Assembly (NCBI GenBank): GCA_003151955.1
Contig: PLZB01000051.1
Location: 1 to 61,906 of the forward strand
Direction: 5' to 3'
DNA length: 61,906 nucleotides
Source: Acidimicrobiaceae bacterium
GTDB taxonomy: Bacteria > Actinomycetota > Acidimicrobiia > Acidimicrobiales > UBA8190
Positions 50,030 through 59,362 of the stretch are shown here, one piece after another. The position numbers were made by a program, and so were the translations under genes. The notes beneath the pieces were generated by a model. It was not told where the DNA came from. It did not search any database and saw only the letters and a list, made by a program, of their open reading frames with translations. Position 1 is the stretch's first letter. Every line of letters begins with the position of its first letter.

Positions 50030-51361
50030 GTGACGAGGAGTTCCGGGAGCAGGCAGCGACAGGCTCGGGGTGAGGCCGGCTTCACGCTGGTCGAGCAGGT
50101 CATCGCCATCGCCGTGGTGGCCGTGATCCTCGTCCCCGTCGCCGGTCTCGTCTACTCCGGAATGGCCACTGCGGCCTCCTCCCGCCACAGTGGCGACGCC
50201 GTCGCCCTGGCCGAGGCCCAGCTGTCGCACTCCAGCTCCATCCCCTACCAGGCCCTGGGCTTCTACGCGGACCAGGCCGGCTATGTCTCGTCCTACCAGG
50301 GCCAGGGGACCGTCAAGCTGGCCGACACCACGCCGTCCGGGGTGACCCCCCAGCTCTTCCCCTCCCAGACCGTCCAGGTGGGCACGGTGAAGTACACCGT
50401 CAACTCCTACGTCGTCTGGGCCGACGCCAACGGCCAGGGCCAGTTCTACCCCCAGGCCTACAAGCGGCTCTACGCCACCGTGTCCTGGTACGAGGGGCCG
50501 GGGGCGAACAACGTCATCAGCCAGAACACGCTGGTCTACCCAGGTGGGATCGGTCCCTACTCGGGCCCCGGGAGCCAGTCCCCGACCGGGGTCTTGGCGG
50601 AGCCGGCCAACCCGTTCGGGCTGGCCGCCACCGTCCCCACCAATCTGGGCGTCACCCCCGACCCGGGTGAGACCGAGATCGACCTCACCTGGACGGCTCC
50701 CGTGACGTCGCCCACCGGCTACTACGTGGTGGAGTGGGCCACCGCATCCAACATCCTCCCCAACGCCAACACGTCGGGCACGGGTAAGCCGGGCAGCAAC
50801 GGCTCGATGCAGGCCAGCACCCACCTGGCCTCAAGCAGCACCAGCTACCAGCTCCAGGGCCTCTCGGCCTCCACCGCCTACTGGATGGTGGTCATCGCCT
50901 TCAGTGCCGGTGGCACCGCCTGGGCTGTCTCCAGCTCCCAGGTCACCGCCACTACCGACGCTGCCCCCCCGCCCTGTGTCCTGTCCGGCTTCACGGTCAC
51001 GGGGGCGTCGTCGGGGAACACGGGCAAGACCTACCTGGCCAGGAGGACCGGCGGCATGTCGGAGAACCTGAACCTGGTCCTGGGCTCGACGGGAACCTGC
51101 TCCGGGATGAGCGTCACCGTGTCAGCTGCGCCCACGGGCGGATCCGGCACCGACACGGGGTCTCCGTACTCGCTGGCCCAAACCGGGAGCCAGTGGACCT
51201 ACACGGTCCCGACGACGGGCCAGACGACGTGGTCGACGACCCAGCACACCTTCTCGGTCCTGGTCAACGGGGCCCTCCTCAACCCCCTCGTGGCCCAGAG
51301 CATGATCGTGTGCACGTACGTCGCGCCCGGGCAGCGCTCGAGCGCCCAGAACCAGTGTTGA
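50030..51361 (+). CDS. Type IV prepilin-like protein with fibronectin-III domain
   Basis: A 443-residue prepilin. The leader MTRSSGSRQRQARGEAG is cleaved before FTLVEQVIAIAVVAVILVPV, the class III-type N-terminal helix with Glu at position 5. The head is large: a middle segment beginning TVPTNLGVTPDPGETEIDLT and ending AWAVSSSQVTATT is a fibronectin-III domain, followed by a C-terminal Ser/Thr-rich domain ending in Cys. The size suggests a minor or tip pilin or an adhesive pseudopilin. GTG 50030 gives a leader of normal length; ATG 49967 would make it 38 residues. First of three overlapping genes; no PilB/PilC/PilD is in the window. Confidence 0.75.
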   Translation: MTRSSGSRQRQARGEAGFTLVEQVIAIAVVAVILVPVAGLVYSGMATAASSRHSGDAVALAEAQLSHSSSIPYQALGFYADQAGYVSSYQGQGTVKLADTTPSGVTPQLFPSQTVQVGTVKYTVNSYVVWADANGQGQFYPQAYKRLYATVSWYEGPGANNVISQNTLVYPGGIGPYSGPGSQSPTGVLAEPANPFGLAATVPTNLGVTPDPGETEIDLTWTAPVTSPTGYYVVEWATASNILPNANTSGTGKPGSNGSMQASTHLASSSTSYQLQGLSASTAYWMVVIAFSAGGTAWAVSSSQVTATTDAAPPPCVLSGFTVTGASSGNTGKTYLARRTGGMSENLNLVLGSTGTCSGMSVTVSAAPTGGSGTDTGSPYSLAQTGSQWTYTVPTTGQTTWSTTQHTFSVLVNGALLNPLVAQSMIVCTYVAPGQRSSAQNQC

Positions 51362-51945
51362 GGGCCCGGGACTGTTCGGGCGACGAGGCGGGGTTCACCC
51401 TGCCCGAGCTGGTGACGGCCACCGCCATCTCCCTCGTCATCAGCGTGGCCCTCATCTCGGTCATCCCCGTCTTCATGAAGGCCCAGGCGTCGACGACCCA
51501 GAGCGACCAGGCCGCGGCCGGGGTCCGGGTCACCCTGATCCAGCTCCAGCACGACATCCAGTCGGCCAACCCTCTAGACGCTCTCGGAAGCCTGGCCGCC
51601 TCCAACAGCGAGATCCAGCTCACCCTGGGCCCCATCGGAGGGACCCACGTCATCACCTGGCAGTACACGGCGGCCACGGGCCAGCTCACCAGGCAGGCCG
51701 ACAGCGGAGCCCCCATCATCGAGCTGACCGGGATCAGCAACGGCAACAGCCCCGTGTTCACCTACCTGGGCCAGCACGACGAGAACATGGTGACCCAGCC
51801 GTCGGCGACCACGGCCAGCGTGGCCAACTGCACCGTCTACGTCCAGGTCACTCTGGCCCTCCCCGACGTCCACGCCGCCCCCTTCGCCTCCACCACCAGC
51901 ATCCAGATCGAGAACCGCACCCCGGGGGCCATCTCGTGCGGTTGA
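51355..51945 (+). CDS. Prepilin-type N-terminal cleavage domain protein
   Basis: A 196-residue prepilin-like protein overlapping the preceding gene by 7 nt. A short leader ending GDEAG is followed by FTLPELVTATAISLVISVAL, a typical cleavage and helix segment with Glu at position 5. The globular part contains VRVTLIQLQHDIQSAN, as in PulJ/GspJ- or PilW-like minor pilins, and a Cys near both ends (NCTVYVQ and ISCG). It would insert in a pilus-like fibre as a minor subunit. The GTG at 51355 or the TTG at 51358 is the start; both overlap the upstream stop. Confidence 0.75.
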   Translation: MLRARDCSGDEAGFTLPELVTATAISLVISVALISVIPVFMKAQASTTQSDQAAAGVRVTLIQLQHDIQSANPLDALGSLAASNSEIQLTLGPIGGTHVITWQYTAATGQLTRQADSGAPIIELTGISNGNSPVFTYLGQHDENMVTQPSATTASVANCTVYVQVTLALPDVHAAPFASTTSIQIENRTPGAISCG

Positions 51946-53207
51946 CCGGGAGCCGGGCCCGGCCCGACGAACGGGGATCGCTGGCCGTCGTCATGGCCGT
52001 CCTGGGGGTGGTGGCCTTGTTCGCCGCCGTCCTGATCTCCGGGGTCGTCACCGACATGAACAACGTCAACCACACCACCGATATCGAGGCGGCCCGGGCC
52101 CAGGCCCTGTCCGGGCTGGCCGACGCCATGTTCCGGATCGACCAGGAGGGGGCGGCCACCTCGAGCTTCTGCGTGGGGACGCCTGCGACCTGCACCGTCT
52201 CCTCCATCCCCGGTGCCCCCGGGTCCCAGTATGCGGCCCGGCTCAACCCCAACGACCCCAACACCTTCACGCTGGAGTCCGAGGGAACCGTCCGGGGCGT
52301 CAGCTACGCCGTCCAGGCCACGGTGGCCAGGATCCCGACCGTTCCCACCGCCGCATTCGGCGCCAGCGGCATCACCTTCAACGGGTCCAGTGGCGTCACC
52401 AACGTGGACGCCACCGACCAGTACGGGAACGTCATCGTCGGGGGCCTGGCCGCCGTGGGCAGCGACGGGACCATCACCTGCCACGGCAGTGGCTCCTACG
52501 GGTCGGGCCAGATCACCTACGACGGGGGGAGCTCCAACTGCCCCAATTGGACCAACGCCAGCAACGCCTACACCCCCCAGCAGCCCATCACGTCGTGCCC
52601 GCCCCCCCTGCCGCCGTCTTCACCGCCCACGCCCTGTCTCCCGGCTGGCTCGAACGCCTGCCCCGGGACCTGGAACGGCAGTGTCTACGTCGTCGACGGC
52701 TCGGTCAGCCCGGTCACCCTCGAGCCCGGCATCTACGACTGCGTGGGCGGCCTGACCCTGAAGGGGGCGGTCAACGTCGACTACTCCTCGGCCGTCAACA
52801 ACGGGAAGGTCGAGCTCTTCGTCTTCCCTGCCGCGGGTGGGACAGCCGCCCCGGTCGACCTGTCGGCGGGCGTCCTCAACCAGTGGGAGACGCCGCCACC
52901 GGCCAGCCCGGCTGTCGTCGGCGACCCGACGGCCCTCCAGATCTACGTGGGGGGATCGGGGAACCTCACCATGAACGGGGCCGTGGGCGATGCTGTCCTC
53001 TACGCCCCGGGGATGAGCGCAGGCTTCCATGGGAGGTCCTCGCTCAACTGGATCGGGGCGCTCGTAGTGGCTTCGATGACCGTGGACGGGAACCCGAACT
53101 TCCAACTCAACTACGACATCCGGACCAACACCCTGGTGGAGTCGAACTGGCAGGTGAGCAACTTCATCCAGATCGCCCCGTCGGCCTTCTCGATGTCGAT
53201 CAGCTGA
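51936..53207 (+). CDS. PilX-like pilus assembly protein
   Basis: A 423-residue protein with one N-terminal helix (SLAVVMAVLGVVALFAAVLI) preceded by RPDERG, as in PilX/DUF-type pilus assembly proteins, which lack the FTLxE motif. DIEAARAQALSGLADAMFRI corresponds to the conserved stalk helix. The large extracellular part is a beta-rich domain (GASGITFNGSSGVTNVDATD, LYAPGMSAGFHGRSSLNWIG) resembling polymer-binding beta-helix or DUF7305-like folds. It overlaps the previous gene by 10 nt, completing a three-gene minor pilin operon. The GTG start is set by that overlap. Confidence 0.7.
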   Translation: MRLTGSRARPDERGSLAVVMAVLGVVALFAAVLISGVVTDMNNVNHTTDIEAARAQALSGLADAMFRIDQEGAATSSFCVGTPATCTVSSIPGAPGSQYAARLNPNDPNTFTLESEGTVRGVSYAVQATVARIPTVPTAAFGASGITFNGSSGVTNVDATDQYGNVIVGGLAAVGSDGTITCHGSGSYGSGQITYDGGSSNCPNWTNASNAYTPQQPITSCPPPLPPSSPPTPCLPAGSNACPGTWNGSVYVVDGSVSPVTLEPGIYDCVGGLTLKGAVNVDYSSAVNNGKVELFVFPAAGGTAAPVDLSAGVLNQWETPPPASPAVVGDPTALQIYVGGSGNLTMNGAVGDAVLYAPGMSAGFHGRSSLNWIGALVVASMTVDGNPNFQLNYDIRTNTLVESNWQVSNFIQIAPSAFSMSIS

Positions 53208-54813
53208 CCTCGCCCCGACGGACCTGGTCGAGGAGGTCGGCGGCGGCGTCGAACCCGGGGTCGAGGGCGACGGCCTCCTCCAGGGCGGCCATGGCCTCCT
53301 CGGTCCGGCCCAGGTAGGCGAGACAGAGGCCGGTGTTGTAGGCGGTCCGGGGGTTGGGGCCCCGCCGGTCCCGGGACTCGGCCAGGAATTCGAGGGCGCC
53401 GACGTGGTAACCGGCCGGGGCCAGGAGCATGGCGATCCAGAAGGCCACGTCGGTGGAGCGGTGGAGGGGGAAGTCGGCGTCGAGGACCCGGCGGAAGGCC
53501 CGGACGGCCTCCTCGGCCCCGGCCGGGGTGGCGTCGGGGAGGGCCTGCTCCAGGCCGGGCCGGAGCTGGGACATGAGGTAGGGGTCGTAGCCGCCGGTCC
53601 GGAGCATGGCCAGGAGGAGGGCCAGGGGGATGCCCTCGGTCCCCCGGTCCAGCGTGGCCCGGAGGGTGAGGTGGACGTCCTCGGGGCCCCCCTCGTCGAC
53701 GGCCAGGGCGAAGCGGTGCCGGGTGGCGGGCGCCCCCCCGGTGTCGCCGGTGAGGAAGCCGGCCACCAGGAGGCCGGCCGGGGAGGCGGCCGGGAGGAGC
53801 ATGGTCCCGGCCCGGTCCTCGACGAACCGGTCGAGGACGGTGAGGTCGACCGGGCAGGAGAAGGAGCTCCCGTGGACGGCCATGGCGAAGAGGCTGCGGG
53901 GCCGGACCCCCTCGGGGCGGTCGCCGGCATCGGCGTCGGGGGGGATGTCGGCCACCGAGTCGGGGCGCTCGGCGGTCAGCAGGAGGAGCCGGCCCGCGGC
54001 CAGCTCGGCGAGATGGCCGAGGCAGCGCAGCGCCGGGGCCGGGAAGAGGAACCGGTCTGGGCCGGGGCCCTCCTCCTGGGCGGCCCGCCAGGCCAGGAGC
54101 CGGTTCAGGTCGGGGTGGTCGTAGCGGTCGGGGCCGACCGGTCCCGGCCCGGTGGTGAGCCGGACCCGTTGGAAGAAGTCGGGGGCGGCCTGGTCGTCGG
54201 GGCCCTGGTCCCCGACCACGGCCACCAGCTCCTCCCGGAGCCGGCCCTCCTCGACCACGAAGAGGTCCTGGGGGATGACGTCGAAGAGGTAGTTGGCCAC
54301 GGCCACCATCGGGTTGGCCAGGGTCCCGGGGGCGAGGACCCGGCCGCTGCGCTCCAGGGTGAGGGTGGCGTCGCCGGTGGCGTCGAACCGGGCCAGCTCG
54401 AGGCGACCGTCGTCGAAGAAGGGCTGGAGTCGCTCGTGGCCCCGCCAGAACTCCAGGTTGGCCTGGGCCAGGTCGGTGAGGACGTAGACGAGCCGGAGGG
54501 GGGAGGCGGAGGTGTCGAGGGACCGGAGGAAGTGGAAGGCCAGCCGGCCCGGGCCGGCCCCGAGCTCGACGAGATGGACGGGCTCGGCCAGGTCGACGGG
54601 GCCGAACCGGCCGGCGGCGCAGTCGTCGAGGAAGCCCTCGACGATCTGGGCGTAGGCGGCGGCCAGGACGGGACCGGTGGAGGCGGCGTGGGGGAGCTCC
54701 CCCGAGGCCCAGGGGGTGACCCCGGCCCGCTCGAAGTAGGCGCCCTGGGCCTGCCAGAGGAGGGAGGCCGAGAGCGGCCCCAGGGGTTCCCCGACGCTCC
54801 CGGTGCCGGCCAC
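53200..54813 (-). CDS. SAM-dependent methyltransferase (MidA/NDUFAF7-like) with TPR tail
   Basis: A 537-residue cytoplasmic protein. VHLVELGAGPGRLAFHFLRS (residues about 78-97) is the SAM-binding glycine-rich motif, followed by YVLTDLAQANLEFWRGH and the NYLFDVIPQDLF segment typical of MidA-type methyltransferases, which methylate protein arginine. From about residue 390 there is an insert and then TPR helices (NPRTAYNTGLCLAYLGRTEE, AMAALEEAVALDPGFD). It ends by overlapping the convergent pilin operon by 8 nt. TAAGAT 6 nt before the GTG suggests leaderless expression. Substrate unknown. Confidence 0.7.
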   Translation of the reverse strand: MAGTGSVGEPLGPLSASLLWQAQGAYFERAGVTPWASGELPHAASTGPVLAAAYAQIVEGFLDDCAAGRFGPVDLAEPVHLVELGAGPGRLAFHFLRSLDTSASPLRLVYVLTDLAQANLEFWRGHERLQPFFDDGRLELARFDATGDATLTLERSGRVLAPGTLANPMVAVANYLFDVIPQDLFVVEEGRLREELVAVVGDQGPDDQAAPDFFQRVRLTTGPGPVGPDRYDHPDLNRLLAWRAAQEEGPGPDRFLFPAPALRCLGHLAELAAGRLLLLTAERPDSVADIPPDADAGDRPEGVRPRSLFAMAVHGSSFSCPVDLTVLDRFVEDRAGTMLLPAASPAGLLVAGFLTGDTGGAPATRHRFALAVDEGGPEDVHLTLRATLDRGTEGIPLALLLAMLRTGGYDPYLMSQLRPGLEQALPDATPAGAEEAVRAFRRVLDADFPLHRSTDVAFWIAMLLAPAGYHVGALEFLAESRDRRGPNPRTAYNTGLCLAYLGRTEEAMAALEEAVALDPGFDAAADLLDQVRRGEVS

Positions 54814-54836
54814 GGCCCGATCTTACGGGTCCCCGG

Positions 54837-55655
54837 TCAGGGGAGGAGGAGCCGGGCGAAGCGCCGGGCCGTGATCGTCAGCCCGGCCGTCCCCATGACG
54901 AGGAGGTAGGCGGCGTGACCGAGGAGGGACCAGCCGAGGATCCCGGCGTCGAGGCCCCGGAGGAGGGCCACCCCCTGGTAGAGGGGGGTGCACTCGACCA
55001 GGACCCGGACCCCGGCCGGGTAGACGCTCAGGGGGTAGAAGGTGGCCGAGAAGAGGAAGAGGGGGAGGACGGTCAGCGACACCATGTCGAAGTCCTGCCA
55101 GCTCCGCATGTAGGAGCTGGCCGCCATCCCGGTCCCGGCGAAGGCGAAGCTGACGAGGAGGCTCCCGGGGAAGCAGAGGAGCGCCCAGGGGGTGAGGACG
55201 TAGCCGAGGCCGGCCATGACCCCCAGGAAGGCGGCGCCGTAGAGGGCACCCCGGAGCATGGCCCAGGTGAGCTCGCCCAGGGCCACGTCGCCGACCCCCA
55301 GGGGGGTGGAGAGGACGGCGTCGTAGGTCTTGGCGATCTTCAGCTTGAAGAAGATGTTGAAGGTGGAGTCGAAGACGGCCCCGTTCATGGCCGCCGAGGC
55401 CAGGAGCCCGGGGGCCACGAAGGCCGTGTAGGCCACCGTGCGACCCCCGAGGGGGAGGGGCCCCACCAGCCGGTTGAGGCCGATCCCGATGGAGAGGAGG
55501 TAGAAGAAGGGCTCGAAGAACCCCGAGACGAGGAAGATCCAGCCCCGCCGGTAGACGAGGATGTTCCGCTCCACCAGCCGCAGGGCCCGCCTGCTGCCGA
55601 GCAGGGCCCAGGGCGTCAGCCGGAGGGGGACCGAGGCGGTCGGTCCGACGCTCAC
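54837..55655 (-). CDS. ABC-2 type permease, second subunit
   Basis: A 272-residue membrane protein with six helices. ERNILVYRRGWIFLVSGFFE with PFFYLLSIGIG, YTAFVAPGLLASAAMNGAVF and FLFSATFYPLSVYPAGVRVL are typical of DrrB/NodJ-type permeases. Its GTG start overlaps the TGA of the other permease gene by 4 nt (GTGA). With that permease and the ATPase it would form an exporter for a drug, polysaccharide or lipid-linked product. Confidence 0.85.
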   Translation of the reverse strand: MSVGPTASVPLRLTPWALLGSRRALRLVERNILVYRRGWIFLVSGFFEPFFYLLSIGIGLNRLVGPLPLGGRTVAYTAFVAPGLLASAAMNGAVFDSTFNIFFKLKIAKTYDAVLSTPLGVGDVALGELTWAMLRGALYGAAFLGVMAGLGYVLTPWALLCFPGSLLVSFAFAGTGMAASSYMRSWQDFDMVSLTVLPLFLFSATFYPLSVYPAGVRVLVECTPLYQGVALLRGLDAGILGWSLLGHAAYLLVMGTAGLTITARRFARLLLP

Positions 55656-56431
55656 GTGACCAGCCGTCGCCGGTAGGCGACCCGGGCGGCCAGGAACCCG
55701 GCCCCGGCCACGGCCACCAGGTAGACGGTGTCGGCCAGGGCCGTCACCGGTCGGACCTGGCCGAGGACGAGGGCACGGCACAGAGAGACCCCGTGCTCGA
55801 GGGGGGTGGCCAGGGCCACTGGCTGGAGCCAGCCCGGCAGCTGGGAGACGGGGAAGAAGGTGCCGGAGAAGAGGAAGAGGGGGACGAGGACGAAGCGGTA
55901 GAGGGTGGCGAATCCGGTGTCGTTCTCCTGGGTGGCGGCGAAGGCGCAGATGGGGGCGGCGAAGGCGAGGCCGGTGAGGACGGCGGCGGGGACGGCCAGG
56001 AGGGCCAGGGGGGAGAGGACGGTCCCGAAGGCGGTCATGACCCCCAGGTAGATCACGCTCACCATGAGGACCCGGATCCCGATCCAGAGCAGGTGGCCGA
56101 TCAGGACGTCCTCGACGTCGAGGGGGCTGGCCAGCATGGCGAAGTAGGTCCGGAGCCACTTGATGGCGGCCATGACCGGGTAGGTGGCCTCGTTGCCCCC
56201 GATCTGCATGGCGGTCGAGGCCAGGAGGCCGGGGGCCAGGAAGACGAGGTAGCGGACGTGGTCGACCTGGTGGGCGTGGTGGTCGACCAGGGTGCCCAGG
56301 CCCAGGCCCATGGCCGTCAGGTAGAGGACGGGGTAGAGGAAGCTGGTGGCCACCGACCCCCGCCAGGTCCGCTTGTAGGCGTAGGCGAAGTAGGAGATGG
56401 CCCGGAAGGCGGCGGGGGTCCGGGTCGGCAT
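55652..56431 (-). CDS. ABC-2 type permease, first subunit (NodJ/DrrB-like)
   Basis: A 259-residue, six-helix permease homologous to its downstream neighbour. YKRTWRGSVATSFLYPVLYL, YLVFLAPGLLASTAMQIGGN, IKWLRTYFAMLASPLDVEDV and FLFSGTFFPVSQLPGWLQPV follow the ABC-2 membrane family consensus. Two different permease genes and one ATPase imply a heterodimeric membrane unit. It starts 8 nt after the ATPase gene stop. Confidence 0.87.
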   Translation of the reverse strand: MPTRTPAAFRAISYFAYAYKRTWRGSVATSFLYPVLYLTAMGLGLGTLVDHHAHQVDHVRYLVFLAPGLLASTAMQIGGNEATYPVMAAIKWLRTYFAMLASPLDVEDVLIGHLLWIGIRVLMVSVIYLGVMTAFGTVLSPLALLAVPAAVLTGLAFAAPICAFAATQENDTGFATLYRFVLVPLFLFSGTFFPVSQLPGWLQPVALATPLEHGVSLCRALVLGQVRPVTALADTVYLVAVAGAGFLAARVAYRRRLVT

Positions 56432-56439
56432 CTGTCGCC

Positions 56440-57401
<962 letters not shown>

Positions 57402-57405
<4 letters not shown>

Positions 57406-57849
57406 GGTTGATTCGCCCGGACGAATCGTCCGATCTCCTTCCTGCGCTCGGCCTCGATGTCGGTCAACGCCAGCCTCTCGACGATGATCTCGGGCTTGAC
57501 TATCCGGCATCGGAGAAGCTCACGGACGAAGGCGAGGTCCTTGTCCCGGTTGGCGACGAGTTTGGCCACGCAGAGGTCGTGGCGCTCAAGGCAGAGCCCG
57601 GTGACTCCGTTCGTGTTGGCGTTTCGATAGGGAATCAGACGTTCTCTCCAACTCTCCGGAAGGACGGAGGTCTTGTCGGAAACCCCGTCAGCGTGGATGC
57701 CGTGGGTCTCGTCGAACAGGCTCAATTCTCCCATCACGCCGTCGATGAGGTCGGCCTGCGATGGCCTGACTGCCGACGATGATCACCGTGTCCTCTTGGA
57801 GAAGGTCTCCGGCGGCCCGGATGATGTGCTCGAGCTCGACCCGTCTCAT
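57402..57849 (-). pseudogene. DUF6036-type nucleotidyltransferase with internal deletion
   Basis: The N-terminus (MRRVELEHIIRAAGDLLQED, then TVIIVGSQAIA) is in one frame from ATG 57849. After VGSQAIA the frame changes, and the protein resumes as QADLIDGVMGELSLFDETHG, SVLPESWRERLIP, LERHDLCVAKLVANRDKDLA and the C-terminal FVRELLRCRI segment. About 25-30 codons between the GSQAI motif and the ADLIDG segment, including a conserved acidic active-site residue, are missing. The family is a nucleotidyltransferase often found in toxin-antitoxin-like pairs. The gene is dead or inactive. Its ATG overlaps the stop of the HTH gene upstream (ATGA). Confidence 0.65.
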
Positions 57850-58359
57850 GCAGCCGACCGGGTGGCCCGGATGATGGCGATGCGCTCCTCGTCACTGAGC
57901 AGGCCGGCGAACGGAGACGCGTGGCGGAGGTCGACCGACTCCGGATCGGTCGAGGTCAGGATGTGGAGGAGCGTCTCGATCGGGCCGTCGAGCAGCTCTT
58001 GCCACCGGTTGAGGTAGAAGTCGGCAGAACCATCGGGGTGGGCGGTGCGGAGACGATCCAGGTTGACCCGGGCGGGTCGTCGCCACCCGCTCTGGCTGGG
58101 AGACGAGCTTGGCTGCTACCAGCAGCCCGTAGCCCAGGCTGCGCCGGTCGGTGAGCGTCATCGAGCCGAGCCCGCCGTCTCTGTGTGTCACCGGTCGGAG
58201 TCGGGAGCGATAGGCGACGACGTCATCGAGGTGAAACCTCCGGTGGGATCCCGTTCGCCAGGAGGGGATCTTCCCCCGGTCGGCGAGGTCGGCCACGTGC
58301 TGGCGCGAGACACCGAGGAGGCCGGCAGCCTGCGTCGTGGTGAGCACCGCTCTGTCCAT
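57846..58359 (-). pseudogene. Frameshifted excisionase-type HTH protein
   Basis: ATG 58359 starts MDRAVLTTTQAAGLLGVSRQ with HVADLADRGKIPSWRTGSHR and RFHLDDVVAY, a MerR/excisionase-like HTH. The frame is lost after AKLVSQPERV (near 58075), and the C-terminal half continues in another frame: ARVNLDRLRTAHPDGSADFY, LNRWQELLDGPIETLLHILT, FAGLLSDEERIAIIRATR. One small indel explains it. The C-terminal part is the conserved partner domain of this HTH class, which pairs with a toxin-like gene. TATTCT lies 6 nt before the ATG. It overlaps the nucleotidyltransferase remnant, so both belonged to one operon. Confidence 0.7.
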
Positions 58360-58415
58360 GGAGCGAGAATACAGCTAAACGCTATATCCGCGACACCCCA
58401 GTAGCTACGGGTTCC

Positions 58416-59300
58416 TCAACTCGACGTGGTGGTGGTGCTCTGGGGGCCGAAGTAGTCCCCCACCGCCGTCACGATCCCCTGGGCGATGACGGCCTGGTCC
58501 GGGCCGGAGGCGGCGATGGTCCCCTCGAAGGGGTCGGTCAGGAAGAGGGGCTCGATGAGGGCCCCCGGCATCTGGCTGGGGGTGGTGAAGTAGCCGGGGG
58601 CGGCCGGGCCGAGGAGGAGGAGGTGGTGGTAGGCGGAGGCCTGGGCGGCCAGGCCCCCGTCGGCGGGGTTCCCGGAGGTGGAGCCCTCGGTGGCGTCGGA
58701 GACGACGCCCCGGTCGGGGATGGCCCAGCCCTGGGCGTTCATGGCGGCCAGGACGTCGTGTTGGAGGAGGTCGGCCAGTCGGAGGCTCGACGGGGCGAAG
58801 GGCCGGGCGGTGTCGTAGGTGGTGAGGCTCCCGCCCGCCCCGGCCGAGGCCGCCGTGTCCATGGAGATCCCGACCAGGAGGTCGGCCTTGGCCAGGTTGG
58901 CGCAGTCGGCCCGGGCGGCCACGTCGTCGTGGATCCCCTGGAGGGTGAGGAGCTGCCCGTCGGTGTCAGCCGGCCCGAGGAGGAGCACGGTCGAGTCCGT
59001 GGTCCGGGAGACGACCACGGTGAAGCCCTGGGCCCGGAGGCCGGCCAAGGCGTCGAGCTCGATCGGCAGGTTGACGCCGGACTCGGGCACGGGTCGGCCC
59101 GATTCGGTGGTGCCCACTCCTCCCGGGTCGAGGCCCCCGTGGCCGGCGTCGACGAAGACCGTCAGGTGCCGGTCCCCGGTGGTCGGCGGGTAGCGCAGAC
59201 AGGATCCGGCCGCGAACATCGACGGGTCGACCGCCGAGGCGCCGGCCCCCCCTCCCAGGAGCCGGGCGACGCGACCCCCGATCCACACCGTCCCCACCAC
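58416..59300 (-). CDS. N-acetylmuramoyl-L-alanine amidase-like (amidase_3) protein with lost zinc ligand
   Basis: A secreted or membrane-anchored protein of at least 294 residues with the amidase_3 fold, which normally cuts peptidoglycan cross-bridge stems. VFVDAGHGGLDPGGV contains the first zinc His, ESGVNLPIELDALAGL the Glu, and MPGALIEPLFLTDP the catalytic Glu. The second His, usually in a SIHAN motif, is replaced: LLVGISMDTAASAGAGG near residue 145. So catalysis is doubtful. The gene is shown from GTG 59300, but the same frame continues upstream without a stop through RILVVLTVAVVGTVW, a good signal or anchor helix; a CTG near 59357 may be the true start. Confidence 0.7.
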   Translation of the reverse strand: MVGTVWIGGRVARLLGGGAGASAVDPSMFAAGSCLRYPPTTGDRHLTVFVDAGHGGLDPGGVGTTESGRPVPESGVNLPIELDALAGLRAQGFTVVVSRTTDSTVLLLGPADTDGQLLTLQGIHDDVAARADCANLAKADLLVGISMDTAASAGAGGSLTTYDTARPFAPSSLRLADLLQHDVLAAMNAQGWAIPDRGVVSDATEGSTSGNPADGGLAAQASAYHHLLLLGPAAPGYFTTPSQMPGALIEPLFLTDPFEGTIAASGPDQAVIAQGIVTAVGDYFGPQSTTTTSS

Positions 59301-59362
59301 CGCGACGGTCAGGACGACGAGGATCCGTCCCCACCTGACCCTCCCCCGGCGGCGGGTGCGGG

